The notes under the pieces are model-generated. The model saw only the letters and a list, made by a program, of their open reading frames with translations, did not search any database and had not been told where the DNA came from. From Lachnospiraceae bacterium (lineage in GTDB: Bacteria > Bacillota > Clostridia > Lachnospirales > Lachnospiraceae): 44,660 nt of DNA. The stretch covers positions 1 to 44,660 of the forward strand of contig JAFWDI010000024.1 in the NCBI GenBank assembly GCA_017513125.1. Reading direction: 5' to 3'. Position numbers and translations under genes: made by a program. This document shows, piece by piece, positions 25,715 to 33,523 of this stretch; position 1 is the stretch's first letter; every line of letters begins with the position of its first letter.

Positions 25715-25754
25715 GAAAAAGCGGGCCCTGCGGGAATGTGCCCCGCGGACCCGC
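25715..25754 (-). terminator. Terminator after the F420-ligase-like gene
   Basis: On the minus strand GCGGGTCCGCGGG pairs with CCCGCAGGGCCCGC (imperfect stem, 7-base loop) and is followed by five T. It lies 47 bases after the stop at 25802 and 63 bases before the KAP start. Confidence 0.75.
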
Positions 25755-25760
25755 GTCATC

Positions 25761-25769
25761 AGTATAACA
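25761..25769 (-). promoter_or_regulatory. Extended -10 candidate for the KAP-methyltransferase gene
   Basis: TGTTATACT on the minus strand fits an extended -10 (TGn before TATACT). The predicted start of transcription would be at about 25754, the first base of the terminator hairpin of the preceding gene. The same TGTTATACT occurs before the DUF5058 gene. Confidence 0.4.
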
Positions 25770-25801
25770 CAGAAACCGTACGTTTCGATACAAACGAGCG
25801 C

Positions 25802-27016
25802 TTACAGCGTCGTGTAGTTATCGAAATAGCCCTTGATCCAGATGATCGGAGTGCCCTTATCTCCGCTGCCGGAGGTCAGGTCGCACAGAGAACCGAGCAG
25901 ATCGGTCAGCTGCCGGGGCGTAGTTCCTTCGGAGACCATCTTTCCGACCAGGTCGTGATCCTTCTCGGTAATGCGGTCGCGGATCGCGGTCTTCAGCTCG
26001 TCGCCGGAAAGGTTCGCGTAGTCGTTATCCGCCAGGTACTTCAGCTTCAGCTCACTCGGGGTGCCGCGCAGGCCCTCGGTAAAGCCGGGGGAGACGACCG
26101 GGTCGGCCAGCTCCCAGATCTTACCCTGGGGATCCTTAAACGCGCCGTCGCCGTAGACCATGACTTCGACCTTCGCACCGGTCATCGTCAGCATCTCCTT
26201 CTGGATGGCGTTCACGAGGTCGGTCGGGTCGTTCGGGAACAGCTTCACCTTATCCTCGGTGGCCTTATTCGAACCCAGCAGGCCGTACTTCTCGTTATAT
26301 CCGCCGCCCTCGGATACCGGAGCGGTCAGGATGTCGTCCATGCCGCAGACGACCTTCGCACCGGCCGCGAGCAGTCTCTTCTTCGTGATCTTGCGGGTGT
26401 GGATGTCGCAGTTCAGGACGCAGTCGGTGTACTTCAGGATGTCCACACAGTCATTGCTGAAAATGACCTCGACCTCACAGTCGCAGCCCGCCACGAGCTC
26501 TTTATAGTACTCAATGTAGTCCACGCCGGTAAACTCGTGCTTCGTCTCGCCGAAGACCTCGCGGAAGCCCGCCTCGTCGTACAGTTTCGTGGTATCGCCG
26601 TGACCCGCCTCATAGAAGACGTCCTCGCTCACGAGCTTATTACCCACCTCGTCGTCGGGATACTGCAGCATCAGGACGATCTTCTTCGCGCCCTTCGCGA
26701 TGCCGCGCAGGCAGATCGCGAAGCGGTTCCGGGACAGGATCGGGAAGATCACGCCGACCGTGTTCTCGCCGAACTTCGCCTTCACGTCGGCGGCAATGTC
26801 GTCGATCGTCGCGTAATTACCCTGCGCCCGCGCCACGACGGACTCGGTGATGCCGATCACGTCGCGGTCGGCAGGCTTCAGGCCGAGGCCCATCGCCGCC
26901 GCCAGTACGCTCTCGGTCACGATCTTCACCAGATCGTCGCCCTCGCGGATGATCGGCGCGCGCACGCCGATGGAGATCGTTCCGTGGTTTCTCTCATTAA
27001 TCGCCATAAGTTTCAT
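25802..27016 (-). CDS. F420-0:L-glutamate ligase-like protein (CofE family)
   Basis: A 404-residue protein whose N-terminal 250 residues follow the CofE/F420-ligase pattern: IGVRAPIIREGDDLVKIV, DVIGITESVVARAQGN, then VIFPILSRNRFAICLRGIAKGA (key words ILSRNRF, LRGIA) and GVDYIEYYKE. VMVYGDGAFKDP and TPIIWIKGYFDNYTTL mark the C-terminal part. True CofE adds glutamate to coenzyme F420 using GTP. Clostridia mostly lack F420, so the substrate here may be another carboxylate; this is inference. The ATG at 27016 is only one base after GGGGG; an in-frame ATG at 27007 has better spacing. It has its own promoter and terminator. Confidence 0.8.
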   Translation of the reverse strand: MKLMAINERNHGTISIGVRAPIIREGDDLVKIVTESVLAAAMGLGLKPADRDVIGITESVVARAQGNYATIDDIAADVKAKFGENTVGVIFPILSRNRFAICLRGIAKGAKKIVLMLQYPDDEVGNKLVSEDVFYEAGHGDTTKLYDEAGFREVFGETKHEFTGVDYIEYYKELVAGCDCEVEVIFSNDCVDILKYTDCVLNCDIHTRKITKKRLLAAGAKVVCGMDDILTAPVSEGGGYNEKYGLLGSNKATEDKVKLFPNDPTDLVNAIQKEMLTMTGAKVEVMVYGDGAFKDPQGKIWELADPVVSPGFTEGLRGTPSELKLKYLADNDYANLSGDELKTAIRDRITEKDHDLVGKMVSEGTTPRQLTDLLGSLCDLTSGSGDKGTPIIWIKGYFDNYTTL

Positions 27017-27059
27017 GCCCCCTGGTCAATGAAATTGGGTGTGAAAAAATTTACGATTT

Positions 27060-27088
27060 ATTTTAATCCTTTTTCCGCCTGCGTTCAA
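27060..27088 (-). promoter_or_regulatory. Promoter of the F420-ligase-like gene
   Basis: On the minus strand TTGAAC (27083-27088) and TAAAAT (27060-27065) are separated by exactly 17 bases, about 45 bases before the start codon. This is the best sigma-A-type match I saw in the window. Confidence 0.65.
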
Positions 27089-27171
27089 TGCTATCTCCCT
27101 CTATATATGCAGATTCAAATATTTTCCGCGCGATTATCGGCTTCGCCGCCGTTTTCCCGCGCTTTTCGCAG

Positions 27172-27180
27172 TGTTATACT
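27172..27180 (+). promoter_or_regulatory. Extended -10 candidate for the DUF5058 operon
   Basis: TGTTATACT (TG at 27172-27173, TATACT at 27175-27180) lies 55 bases before the DUF5058 start in the divergent promoter region. No good -35 box is needed for an extended -10. Confidence 0.5.
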
Positions 27181-27234
27181 TTACTCAGATATTCGGAAAC
27201 CTCCCGTGCGGAGATATTGGAAAAGGAGGCTCAT

Positions 27235-27972
27235 ATGGCATTCAGCATTAACAGCCCCGTCCTGTATGTCATCACGATCTGCGTACTGGTACTCGTGCTG
27301 ACACAGGCGGTCACGACGCTGCGGCGGTCGCTTCGCCGGGCGGACGAACTGGGCATCGACAAGGCCAAAGTCAAAAAGGTCCTGCGCACCGCGGCCGTCT
27401 TCACGATCGCTCCGGCGGTCGCGATCGTGGTGGGCGTGATCACACTGTCAAAGGACCTCGGCATCCCGCTCCCCTGGCTGCGCCTGTCGGTCCTGGGATC
27501 CCTCTCCTACGAGACCGTGGCGGCCGCGAACGCGGAAAGCGCGATGGGCCTCCGCCTGGGCGGCGGCGCGGCGCTGACCGCCTCGCAGTATGTGACGATC
27601 GTCTTCGTCATGTCGGTCAGCATCATGTCCGGCATCATCCTGCTGGTCTTCATCGGAAAGCGCCTGCATAAGGGCATGGTAAAACGCGAGATGAAGGATA
27701 AGAAATGGGCCGAGATCTTCTCGAACGCCCTGTTCATCGGCATGATCACCGCATTCGTGGGCTTCGTCTTCAGCGACGTCCTGCTGGTGCGCGAAGGAAA
27801 CACGTCCGGCCTGATCCCGGTGTTCGTCTTCTTCATATCCATGGTGATCATGATCGTCTGCGGCGCCATTAAGAAGAAAACGAACTGGGGCTGGATCAAT
27901 GACTACGCTCTCCCGATCAGCCTGATCGGCGGCATGGCCTGCGCGATTCCGCTGACCGCGTGGCTCGGTTAA
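27235..27972 (+). CDS. DUF5058 family membrane protein
   Basis: A 245-residue integral membrane protein with about six hydrophobic segments: an N-terminal helix (SPVLYVITICVLVLVLTQ), TAAVFTIAPAVAIVVGVITL, VTIVFVMSVSIMSGIILLVF, NALFIGMITAFVGFVFSD, VFVFFISMVIMIVCG and the last near the C-terminus. The LRRADELGIDKAKVKKVLR loop and SLSYETVAAANAESAMGL segment fit the DUF5058 family as I recall it. Start 27235 has GGAGG six bases upstream; the longer frame runs into the promoter. It is first of three plus-strand genes, 12 bases before the second membrane protein. Probably one subunit of a transporter whose substrate is handled by the M20 enzyme downstream (inference). Confidence 0.8.
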   Translation: MAFSINSPVLYVITICVLVLVLTQAVTTLRRSLRRADELGIDKAKVKKVLRTAAVFTIAPAVAIVVGVITLSKDLGIPLPWLRLSVLGSLSYETVAAANAESAMGLRLGGGAALTASQYVTIVFVMSVSIMSGIILLVFIGKRLHKGMVKREMKDKKWAEIFSNALFIGMITAFVGFVFSDVLLVREGNTSGLIPVFVFFISMVIMIVCGAIKKKTNWGWINDYALPISLIGGMACAIPLTAWLG

Positions 27973-27984
27973 GGAGGTGACGTC

Positions 27985-28653
27985 ATGAAGAAAGAAAGAT
28001 CCTACATGGACAGCGTCCATTTTAACGGCCGCGTCTGGTGCGCGATCATGGCGGTCATCCTGATCGGCATCCCGTTCCTTGAGTGCGCGATCTTCCGCAC
28101 GACGCCCGACATGCGCGCGCTGCTGCTGGGCCTGATCGCGACCGCGCCGATGTACTGGATCGTCGGCGTCATCGAAGTCTTTACGTACTTCCCGATGCTG
28201 GGTCCGGGCGGCGCCTACCTGAGCTTTATCACGGGCAATATCTCGAACCTGAAGCTCCCCTGCGCGCTGAACGCGATGGAGCAGGCCGGCGTGAAGGCGA
28301 ACAGCGAGGAAGGCGAGGTCATCTCGACGATGGCGATCGCGGTCTCCTCGATCGTGACGACGGTCATCATCATCCTCGGCGTGATCCTGATCGTGCCGCT
28401 GACGCCGGTGCTCGAGAGCCCGGTGCTCGCGCCCGCGTTCGCACAGCTGGTGCCCGCGCTGTTCGGCGGCCTCGCGATCGTGTTCATCGCAAAGAACGTG
28501 AAGATCACGATCTTCCCGCTGATTCTGATGATCCTGTTGTTCATCTTCGTGCCCGCGCTGAACTCCGGCACGGTCGGCATAATGGTCCCGGTCTGCGTGA
28601 TCATCACGCTGATCGAGGCGCGCATCATGTATAAGAAAGGAATTCTGGGATGA
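27985..28653 (+). CDS. Membrane protein, likely partner of DUF5058
   Basis: A 222-residue membrane protein with about six hydrophobic segments (AIMAVILIGIPFLECAIF, LLLGLIATAPMYWIVGVIEV, TVIIILGVILIVPLTPVL, PALFGGLAIVFIAKN, IFPLILMILLFIFVPAL, VPVCVIITLIEARI). The loop FPMLGPGGAYLSFITGNISNLKLPCA (key words GPGGAYLSF, GNISNLK) is rich in Gly, Pro and Asn and looks like a substrate or gating loop. AGGAGGTGA precedes the ATG. The next gene overlaps by four bases (ATGA). The product has been called a mechanosensitive-channel-like protein in some genomes, but I see no such motif. A two-subunit permease with the DUF5058 protein is the simplest reading. Confidence 0.75.
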   Translation: MKKERSYMDSVHFNGRVWCAIMAVILIGIPFLECAIFRTTPDMRALLLGLIATAPMYWIVGVIEVFTYFPMLGPGGAYLSFITGNISNLKLPCALNAMEQAGVKANSEEGEVISTMAIAVSSIVTTVIIILGVILIVPLTPVLESPVLAPAFAQLVPALFGGLAIVFIAKNVKITIFPLILMILLFIFVPALNSGTVGIMVPVCVIITLIEARIMYKKGILG

Positions 28654-30101
28654 CAGGCGGAATCATTGTTCTGATCATTGTTGCCGTGATCGTCGTCTTT
28701 CTGCTGGTCCTGCTGGGGCGCGCGGCCGCGTTTAAACCGAAGGCCGGCGTGCCCGCGCACACCGGCGAAGTCCCCGTGGACGCGGAAACAGCGGTCGCGA
28801 ACCTGCAGAAGCTCGTGCGGTGCCGCACGGAGTCCTATGAGGATCACACCCTGGAGGACGACGCGGAGTTTCAGAAGCTCGTCGTGCTCCTGCCCGAGCT
28901 CTACCCAAACGTGTTCGCGCGGTGCGAGTACACGGAGCTTCCGGACCGTGAACTGCTCTTCCGCTGGAAGGGACAGTCGGACGCGCGCGCGTCCGTGCTG
29001 ATGGCGCACTACGACGTGGTCCCGGTCGAGGAGGAAAACTGGGAGAAACCGGCGTTTGAAGGCATCATCGAGGACGGCATCCTCTGGGGCCGCGGAACGC
29101 TGGACACGAAGGTCACGATGAACGGGATCCTGACCGCGGCGAACACGCTGATCGGGCAGGGATTCGTGCCGAAGGAAGACATCTACATGGCGTTCTCCGG
29201 CCAGGAAGAGATCAACGGTCCCGGCGCCCTGCGTGCGGTCGAGTGGTTCCGGGAGCACGGCGTGGAACTGTCGATGGTCCTCGACGAAGGCGGCGCCGTG
29301 GTGGAGGACGTGTTTCCCGGGGTAAAGGAGAAATGTGCGCTGGTGGGCATTGCCGAAAAGGGCCTGATGAACGTCGAGTACTCGGTGGCCTCGCAGGGCG
29401 GACACGCCTCCGCGCCGAAGGCACACACGCCGGTCGGGATCCTCTCGCAGGCGGTCGCGAACATCGAGGCGCGGCCGATGGACGCGAACCTGTCCGAGCC
29501 GGTCGTGAAGATGTTCGACACGCTCGGGCGGCACGCAGGCTTCGGCATGAAGGTGATCTTCGCGAATATGTGGTGCTTTAAGGGACTTCTCGCGAACCTG
29601 ACAAAAAAGACCGGCGGGGAGCTCTCCGCAATGATGCGGACGACGGTCGCGTTCACTCAGATGCAGGGCTCGAAGGCTCCGAACGTGATTCCGCCTTCGG
29701 CTTCGGTCGTCTCGAACATCCGGATCAATCCCGGCGAGACCATCGACTCGGTCCTCTCCGCCCTGCGCTCGCGCATCGGGAATGACGCGGTGCAGCTGAA
29801 AGTTCTCGGCGACTACGCCTGCGACCCGAGCCCGATCGCTCCGACCGACTGCGACGGCTGGGAACGCGTGGCGGCAGCGGCCGCGGGGACCTGGGAAGGC
29901 TCGATCGTGGCGCCTTACCTGATGATGCAGTGTTCGGACAGCCGGCATTACCGGGATTACTCAAAGAAGGTCTACAAATTCTCCGCGATGCACCTGTCCG
30001 CGGAGGAACGTGCGATGATCCACGGAAATAACGAGCGGATCCGGCTGGAGGAGGTCGCGAAGGCGACGGAGTTCTTCACGCGGGTGATCCTGCAGAGCTG
30101 A
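28650..30101 (+). CDS. Membrane-anchored M20 family peptidase (CPS1/PM20D1-like)
   Basis: A 483-residue zinc peptidase or amidohydrolase. One N-terminal transmembrane helix (residues 3-22) is followed by the M20 catalytic and lid domains. Metal and catalytic residues are visible: His120 in LMAHYDVVP, Asp152 in RGTLDTK, the Glu pair 186-187 in SGQEEINGPG, Asp212 in VLDEGG and the late His in AMIHGNNER. Length, anchor and motif spacing fit the carboxypeptidase S / PM20D1 group, which act on dipeptides or N-acyl amino acids. Four-base overlap couples it to the membrane protein before it, suggesting import and cleavage of one substrate class. The structured element begins just after its stop. Confidence 0.93.
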   Translation: MTGGIIVLIIVAVIVVFLLVLLGRAAAFKPKAGVPAHTGEVPVDAETAVANLQKLVRCRTESYEDHTLEDDAEFQKLVVLLPELYPNVFARCEYTELPDRELLFRWKGQSDARASVLMAHYDVVPVEEENWEKPAFEGIIEDGILWGRGTLDTKVTMNGILTAANTLIGQGFVPKEDIYMAFSGQEEINGPGALRAVEWFREHGVELSMVLDEGGAVVEDVFPGVKEKCALVGIAEKGLMNVEYSVASQGGHASAPKAHTPVGILSQAVANIEARPMDANLSEPVVKMFDTLGRHAGFGMKVIFANMWCFKGLLANLTKKTGGELSAMMRTTVAFTQMQGSKAPNVIPPSASVVSNIRINPGETIDSVLSALRSRIGNDAVQLKVLGDYACDPSPIAPTDCDGWERVAAAAAGTWEGSIVAPYLMMQCSDSRHYRDYSKKVYKFSAMHLSAEERAMIHGNNERIRLEEVAKATEFFTRVILQS

Positions 30102-30104
30102 GGC

Positions 30105-30405
30105 ATTCGGCAAATGTCCGGCCGGCGGCTGCGGGCCCGGTATATGCAGCCCGGGCGGACATTGAACTGCGACCATGAGCATCATGCCGACACGCACGAA
30201 AAAGAGCAGACCGAAATCGTGATATCCGAATCACGATTTCGAATGAAGGAGAGCGGGAAATCCATCGAAGATTTCCCGCTCTCTCTGAATGGTGTCGGTT
30301 CTTTTTCCTGTGTGGAGTCATAGATGCTCAGGGAGCAGTGAACCGGACGCCGAGGCTGCATATACCGGGCCCCAGACGCCCGATCGGTCCTGCGCCAAAC
30401 GCTTC
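30105..30405. repeat. Long branched palindromic element, copy 1
   Basis: Nearly the whole gap between the convergent M20 and MATE genes folds into one long hairpin with a branched tip. Helices from outside in: 30133-30151 with 30354-30372 (19 bp perfect); ACTGC 30166-30170 with 30335-30339; a GA/GA internal loop and CC/GG; GAGCATC-ATG 30177-30186 with 30319-30329; GAAAAAGA 30198-30205 with 30300-30307 and ACCGA 30210-30214 with 30295-30299. The tip holds two hairpins: 30213-30223/30230-30240, and 30249-30262/30270-30283 with loop CATCGAA. Weaker pairing extends outward to about 30105 and 30405. A second copy lies at 35068-35308. No coding frame of substance and no terminator T run are present. 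The plus-strand reading order of the two tip hairpins is the same in both copies. Confidence 0.85.
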
Positions 30406-30436
30406 AACCGTCCCGCGGATCATCCGCATCAAGGCC

Positions 30437-31804
30437 TCACGTCCTCTCCATCTCCCGCAGCTCCGGCAGCACCGTCAGCAGCATCGTGATGAAACACGCC
30501 GCGCCGCCGATAACGTTTGAGACCGGCTCCGCCATGAACACGCCGTCGGTCCCCATCCCGAACGCATAGGGAAGCAGGAACGTCAGCGGCACCACGATCA
30601 CGACCTTCCGGAAGATCGAGAAGAACACGGCTTTCTTTCTCTTTTTCAGCGCCTTAAACGTCGTCTGGCCGCAATACTGCAGCGTCATGAACGGGAACGC
30701 GAAAAAGTACAGCCGCATGCTGTGCACGGCGTCCGCGAGGATGGTGCTGTCCGAGGTAAAGATCCGGATGAAAGGCACGGGCTTCCAGCTGATCACGCCC
30801 CAGATCGCCAGTGTATAGATGATGCCCAGAACAGCCATGACCTTCATGGCTGTTCTTACGTGCTGCGGTTTCTTCGCACCGTAGTTAAAGCTGAGAGTCG
30901 GGGTCGCGCCCTCCGAGATCGCGAACACCGGCAGGTCCAGCATCTGGCGGACGGAGGAAATGATCGTCATGACCGACACGTACAGATCGCCGCCCTGCGC
31001 AGCCAGTACGCTGTTGCAGCTCATCTGCACGAGGCTGTTCGTAAACATCATGACGAAGGATGAAATGCCGAGACTGACCACCTCCCATGCGCGCTTCCAG
31101 TTCCTCCAGAATTCACGGAATGAGAACAGACCGAGGCGGATCGTGATCGTTCTCCCGAAGAGAAACCGCAGCGCGAACGCCGCCGAAAAGCCCTGCGCGA
31201 TCACGGTCGCGATCGCCGCGCCGCGCACGCCCATGCCCAGCGCGAAAATAAAGACCGGGTCCAGGACCAGGTTCACGGCCGCGCCGATGATCACGGTGAA
31301 CATGCCGACTCCGGGAAAACCCTGGGCATTGATAAACGGGTTCATGCCGGAAGCGATCATCGTAAATGCCGTCCCGAGCAGATAGATGCGCAGATACGGA
31401 AGGCTGTAGACCAGGGCTGCGTCGGAGGCTCCCAGCGCCCGCAGGATCGGTTCTCCGAACAGGAAGCCGACGATCATCAGGATCCCCGCTGTAAACAGCA
31501 GCAGGGAAAACGAGGTGTTCATCAGCTTCGAGGCCTCCTCGTCATTGCCCTTTCCGCGCTCGATCGAAAACAGCGGCATGCCGCCGGCTCCGTAGAGATT
31601 CGTGAACGCCGCGATCATCGTGATGATCGGAAAACACAGGCCGACGCCGCCGAGTGCGGCGGTTCCCACGCCCGGGATGCGGGCGATGAAGATCCGGTCC
31701 ATGACGTTATAAAGCAGCTGAAAAAGCTGCGCTGCCAGGAGAGGCAGCGCAGTCCGGAGGATGTTTTTCGTTATTTGATTACTGGCGTAATTGATGGGTC
31801 TCAT
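30437..31804 (-). CDS. MATE family efflux transporter
   Basis: A 455-residue membrane protein with about twelve helices arranged as two similar halves, as in NorM/MepA-type MATE exporters that expel cationic compounds against Na or H gradients. Characteristic segments include ALPLLAAQLFQLLYNVMDRIF, GVGTAALGGVGLCFPI, GAGGMPLFSIERGKGNDEEA (key words GAGGMPLFSI) and, in the second half, ISEGATPTLSFNYGAKKP. It ends just inside the structured element side of the gap and begins 12 bases after the DUF1846 stop, so the two are probably cotranscribed. Substrate unknown. Confidence 0.95.
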   Translation of the reverse strand: MRPINYASNQITKNILRTALPLLAAQLFQLLYNVMDRIFIARIPGVGTAALGGVGLCFPIITMIAAFTNLYGAGGMPLFSIERGKGNDEEASKLMNTSFSLLLFTAGILMIVGFLFGEPILRALGASDAALVYSLPYLRIYLLGTAFTMIASGMNPFINAQGFPGVGMFTVIIGAAVNLVLDPVFIFALGMGVRGAAIATVIAQGFSAAFALRFLFGRTITIRLGLFSFREFWRNWKRAWEVVSLGISSFVMMFTNSLVQMSCNSVLAAQGGDLYVSVMTIISSVRQMLDLPVFAISEGATPTLSFNYGAKKPQHVRTAMKVMAVLGIIYTLAIWGVISWKPVPFIRIFTSDSTILADAVHSMRLYFFAFPFMTLQYCGQTTFKALKKRKKAVFFSIFRKVVIVVPLTFLLPYAFGMGTDGVFMAEPVSNVIGGAACFITMLLTVLPELREMERT

Positions 31805-31815
31805 GGTGTACTGGC

Positions 31816-33309
31816 TCAGACGTGGTACAGCTTCTTCTCCTGATACTTCGGCTCGTTCGTCAGCCGGATCCCCAGCTTCCGGAACGTCTTCACGTCCACC
31901 TCGGAGAGAATGACCGTGCAGTGCGCCTCGCAGTCCTTCAGCTTCGAGAGCTGCTCCATGGCCTTCTGCGCTTCCGGATCCGTCACAGCGCAGATCGAAA
32001 GTGCGATCAGGATCTCCTCCATATGCAGACGTGGATTCCGGCCGCCGAGGTTCTTCACCTTCAGCTCCTGGATCGGTTCGATGATACTCCGCGAGATCAG
32101 CTCCCGTTCATCCGGAATGCCGCCGAGCGCCTTCAGCGCGTTCAAAAGCATGGCCGCGCAGCAGCCCAGAAGCTCCGAAGTCTTACCGGTGATGATCCGG
32201 CCGTCCGGCAGCTCGATCGCCGCCGCGGGCTCGCCGGTGACCTCCTCCTTCACACGCGCCGGCGAGACGACCCTGCGGTCCTCCGCGGTCACGCCGGCCT
32301 TCTTCATGAGAAGCTCCAGTTTATAGATGATCTCGTCGTTTCCGGCGGCGTCATTGCCCCTGCGTTTCTCGCTCAGAGCGTTAAAGTAACGGCGGATGAT
32401 CTCCTGCCTCGACGCCTCGCAGACCGCATCATCATCAATAATGCAGTTTCCCGCCATGTTCACGCCCATGTCCGTCGGGGACTTATACGGGCACTCTCCC
32501 ATGACACGCTCCATGATCGCGGAGAGCACCGGAAAGATCTCGACGTCGCGGTTATAGTTAACAGTCGTCTGCCCGTAAGCCTCGAGGTGGAACGGGTCGA
32601 TCATGTTCACGTCGTCCAGATCCGCCGTGGCCGCCTCATAGGCCAAGTTCACCGGGTGGTTCAGCGGGATGTTCCAGATCGGGAAGGTCTCGAACTTCGC
32701 ATAGCCGGCCTTCACGCCGCGCTTATTCTCGTGGTACAGCTGCGACAGGCAGGTGGCCATCTTTCCGCTGCCCGGGCCGGGCGCGGTCACAACGACGAGG
32801 TTCCGGGTCGTCTCGATGTAGTCGTTCTTTCCGTAGCCCTCGTCGCTCGCGATCTTCGCGAGGTCGGACGGATAGCCCTCGATCGGATAATGATGGTAGA
32901 CCCGGATGCCCAGGCGCGAGAGCTTCTCACCGAACGCCTTCGCAGCGGGCTGCTCGTTATACATCGTGATCACGACGCTGCCCACATACAGGCCGATGCC
33001 GCGGAACGCGTCGATCAGGCGCAGAACTTCGGACTGGTAGGTGATGCCCAGGTCGCCGCGGACCTTGTTCTTCTCGATCGACTCGGATCCGATGACGACG
33101 ACGATCTCGACTTCCTCGCTGATCTGCATCAGCATGCGCAGCTTACTGTCGGGCATGAAGCCGGGCAGCACGCGCGAGGCATGATAGTCATCGAAAAGCT
33201 TTCCGCCGAACTCGAGGTAGAGCTTTCCGCCCAGTTCGCTGATGCGCTCCTTGATGCGTTCGGACTGCATGCTGAGATATTTGTCGTTATCAAATCCGAT
33301 CTTGTTCAT
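31816..33309 (-). CDS. DUF1846 family protein
   Basis: A 497-residue soluble protein matching the DUF1846 family in length and motifs: MNKIGFDNDKYLSMQSERI at the start, LYLEFGGKLFDDYHASRVLPGF, VVVTAPGPGSGKMATCLSQL (a P-loop-like GPGSGK) and NIPLNHPVNLAYEAATADL. Structures of the family exist, but its function is not established. The start at 33309 has AGGAGA at good spacing; the longer frame adds 39 residues overlapping the promoter area. It is upstream of the MATE gene and divergent from the FAD oxidoreductase. Confidence 0.93.
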   Translation of the reverse strand: MNKIGFDNDKYLSMQSERIKERISELGGKLYLEFGGKLFDDYHASRVLPGFMPDSKLRMLMQISEEVEIVVVIGSESIEKNKVRGDLGITYQSEVLRLIDAFRGIGLYVGSVVITMYNEQPAAKAFGEKLSRLGIRVYHHYPIEGYPSDLAKIASDEGYGKNDYIETTRNLVVVTAPGPGSGKMATCLSQLYHENKRGVKAGYAKFETFPIWNIPLNHPVNLAYEAATADLDDVNMIDPFHLEAYGQTTVNYNRDVEIFPVLSAIMERVMGECPYKSPTDMGVNMAGNCIIDDDAVCEASRQEIIRRYFNALSEKRRGNDAAGNDEIIYKLELLMKKAGVTAEDRRVVSPARVKEEVTGEPAAAIELPDGRIITGKTSELLGCCAAMLLNALKALGGIPDERELISRSIIEPIQELKVKNLGGRNPRLHMEEILIALSICAVTDPEAQKAMEQLSKLKDCEAHCTVILSEVDVKTFRKLGIRLTNEPKYQEKKLYHV

Positions 33310-33453
33310 GTGTGGTCTCCTGTGAAAATGACAGATTCGTTCATAATACAACGACAATATCTTAGCATAAAACCCGCTGCGTGCGCACCCCGTTCCCGGC
33401 GCGATTCTCATTTTCTTTTTCAACATTTCCCATCCCTATCATATAAAAGGGTG

Positions 33454-33459
33454 TATAAT
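33454..33459 (+). promoter_or_regulatory. -10 box for the FAD oxidoreductase gene
   Basis: A perfect TATAAT 64 bases before the start codon in an AT-rich stretch of the divergent region. No good -35 box at 17 bases. Confidence 0.45.
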
Positions 33460-33523
33460 AGTATGCGGTTTTCAGAACCCTACCGGAGCCGCGCTCCGGA
33501 ATTCATGATCAGGAGGCATCATC

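Noticed and set aside
25653..25793. 47-codon N-terminal extension of the KAP protein
   Set aside because: It would cross the terminator hairpin and predicted promoter; the ATG at 25652 has a good ribosome site and the family-like start.
28215..29948. 577-codon minus-strand frame opposite the M20 gene
   Set aside because: Shadow of strongly biased codons; the opposite strand encodes a complete M20 enzyme and a coupled membrane protein.
30105..30405. Retron-type msr/msd or group II intron fragment
   Set aside because: The long paired arms suggested it, but no reverse transcriptase gene is near and no domain V-like hairpin is visible.
30105..30405. Simple rho-independent terminator
   Set aside because: No T run follows the outer stem on either strand, and the branched, covarying structure is far larger than a terminator needs.
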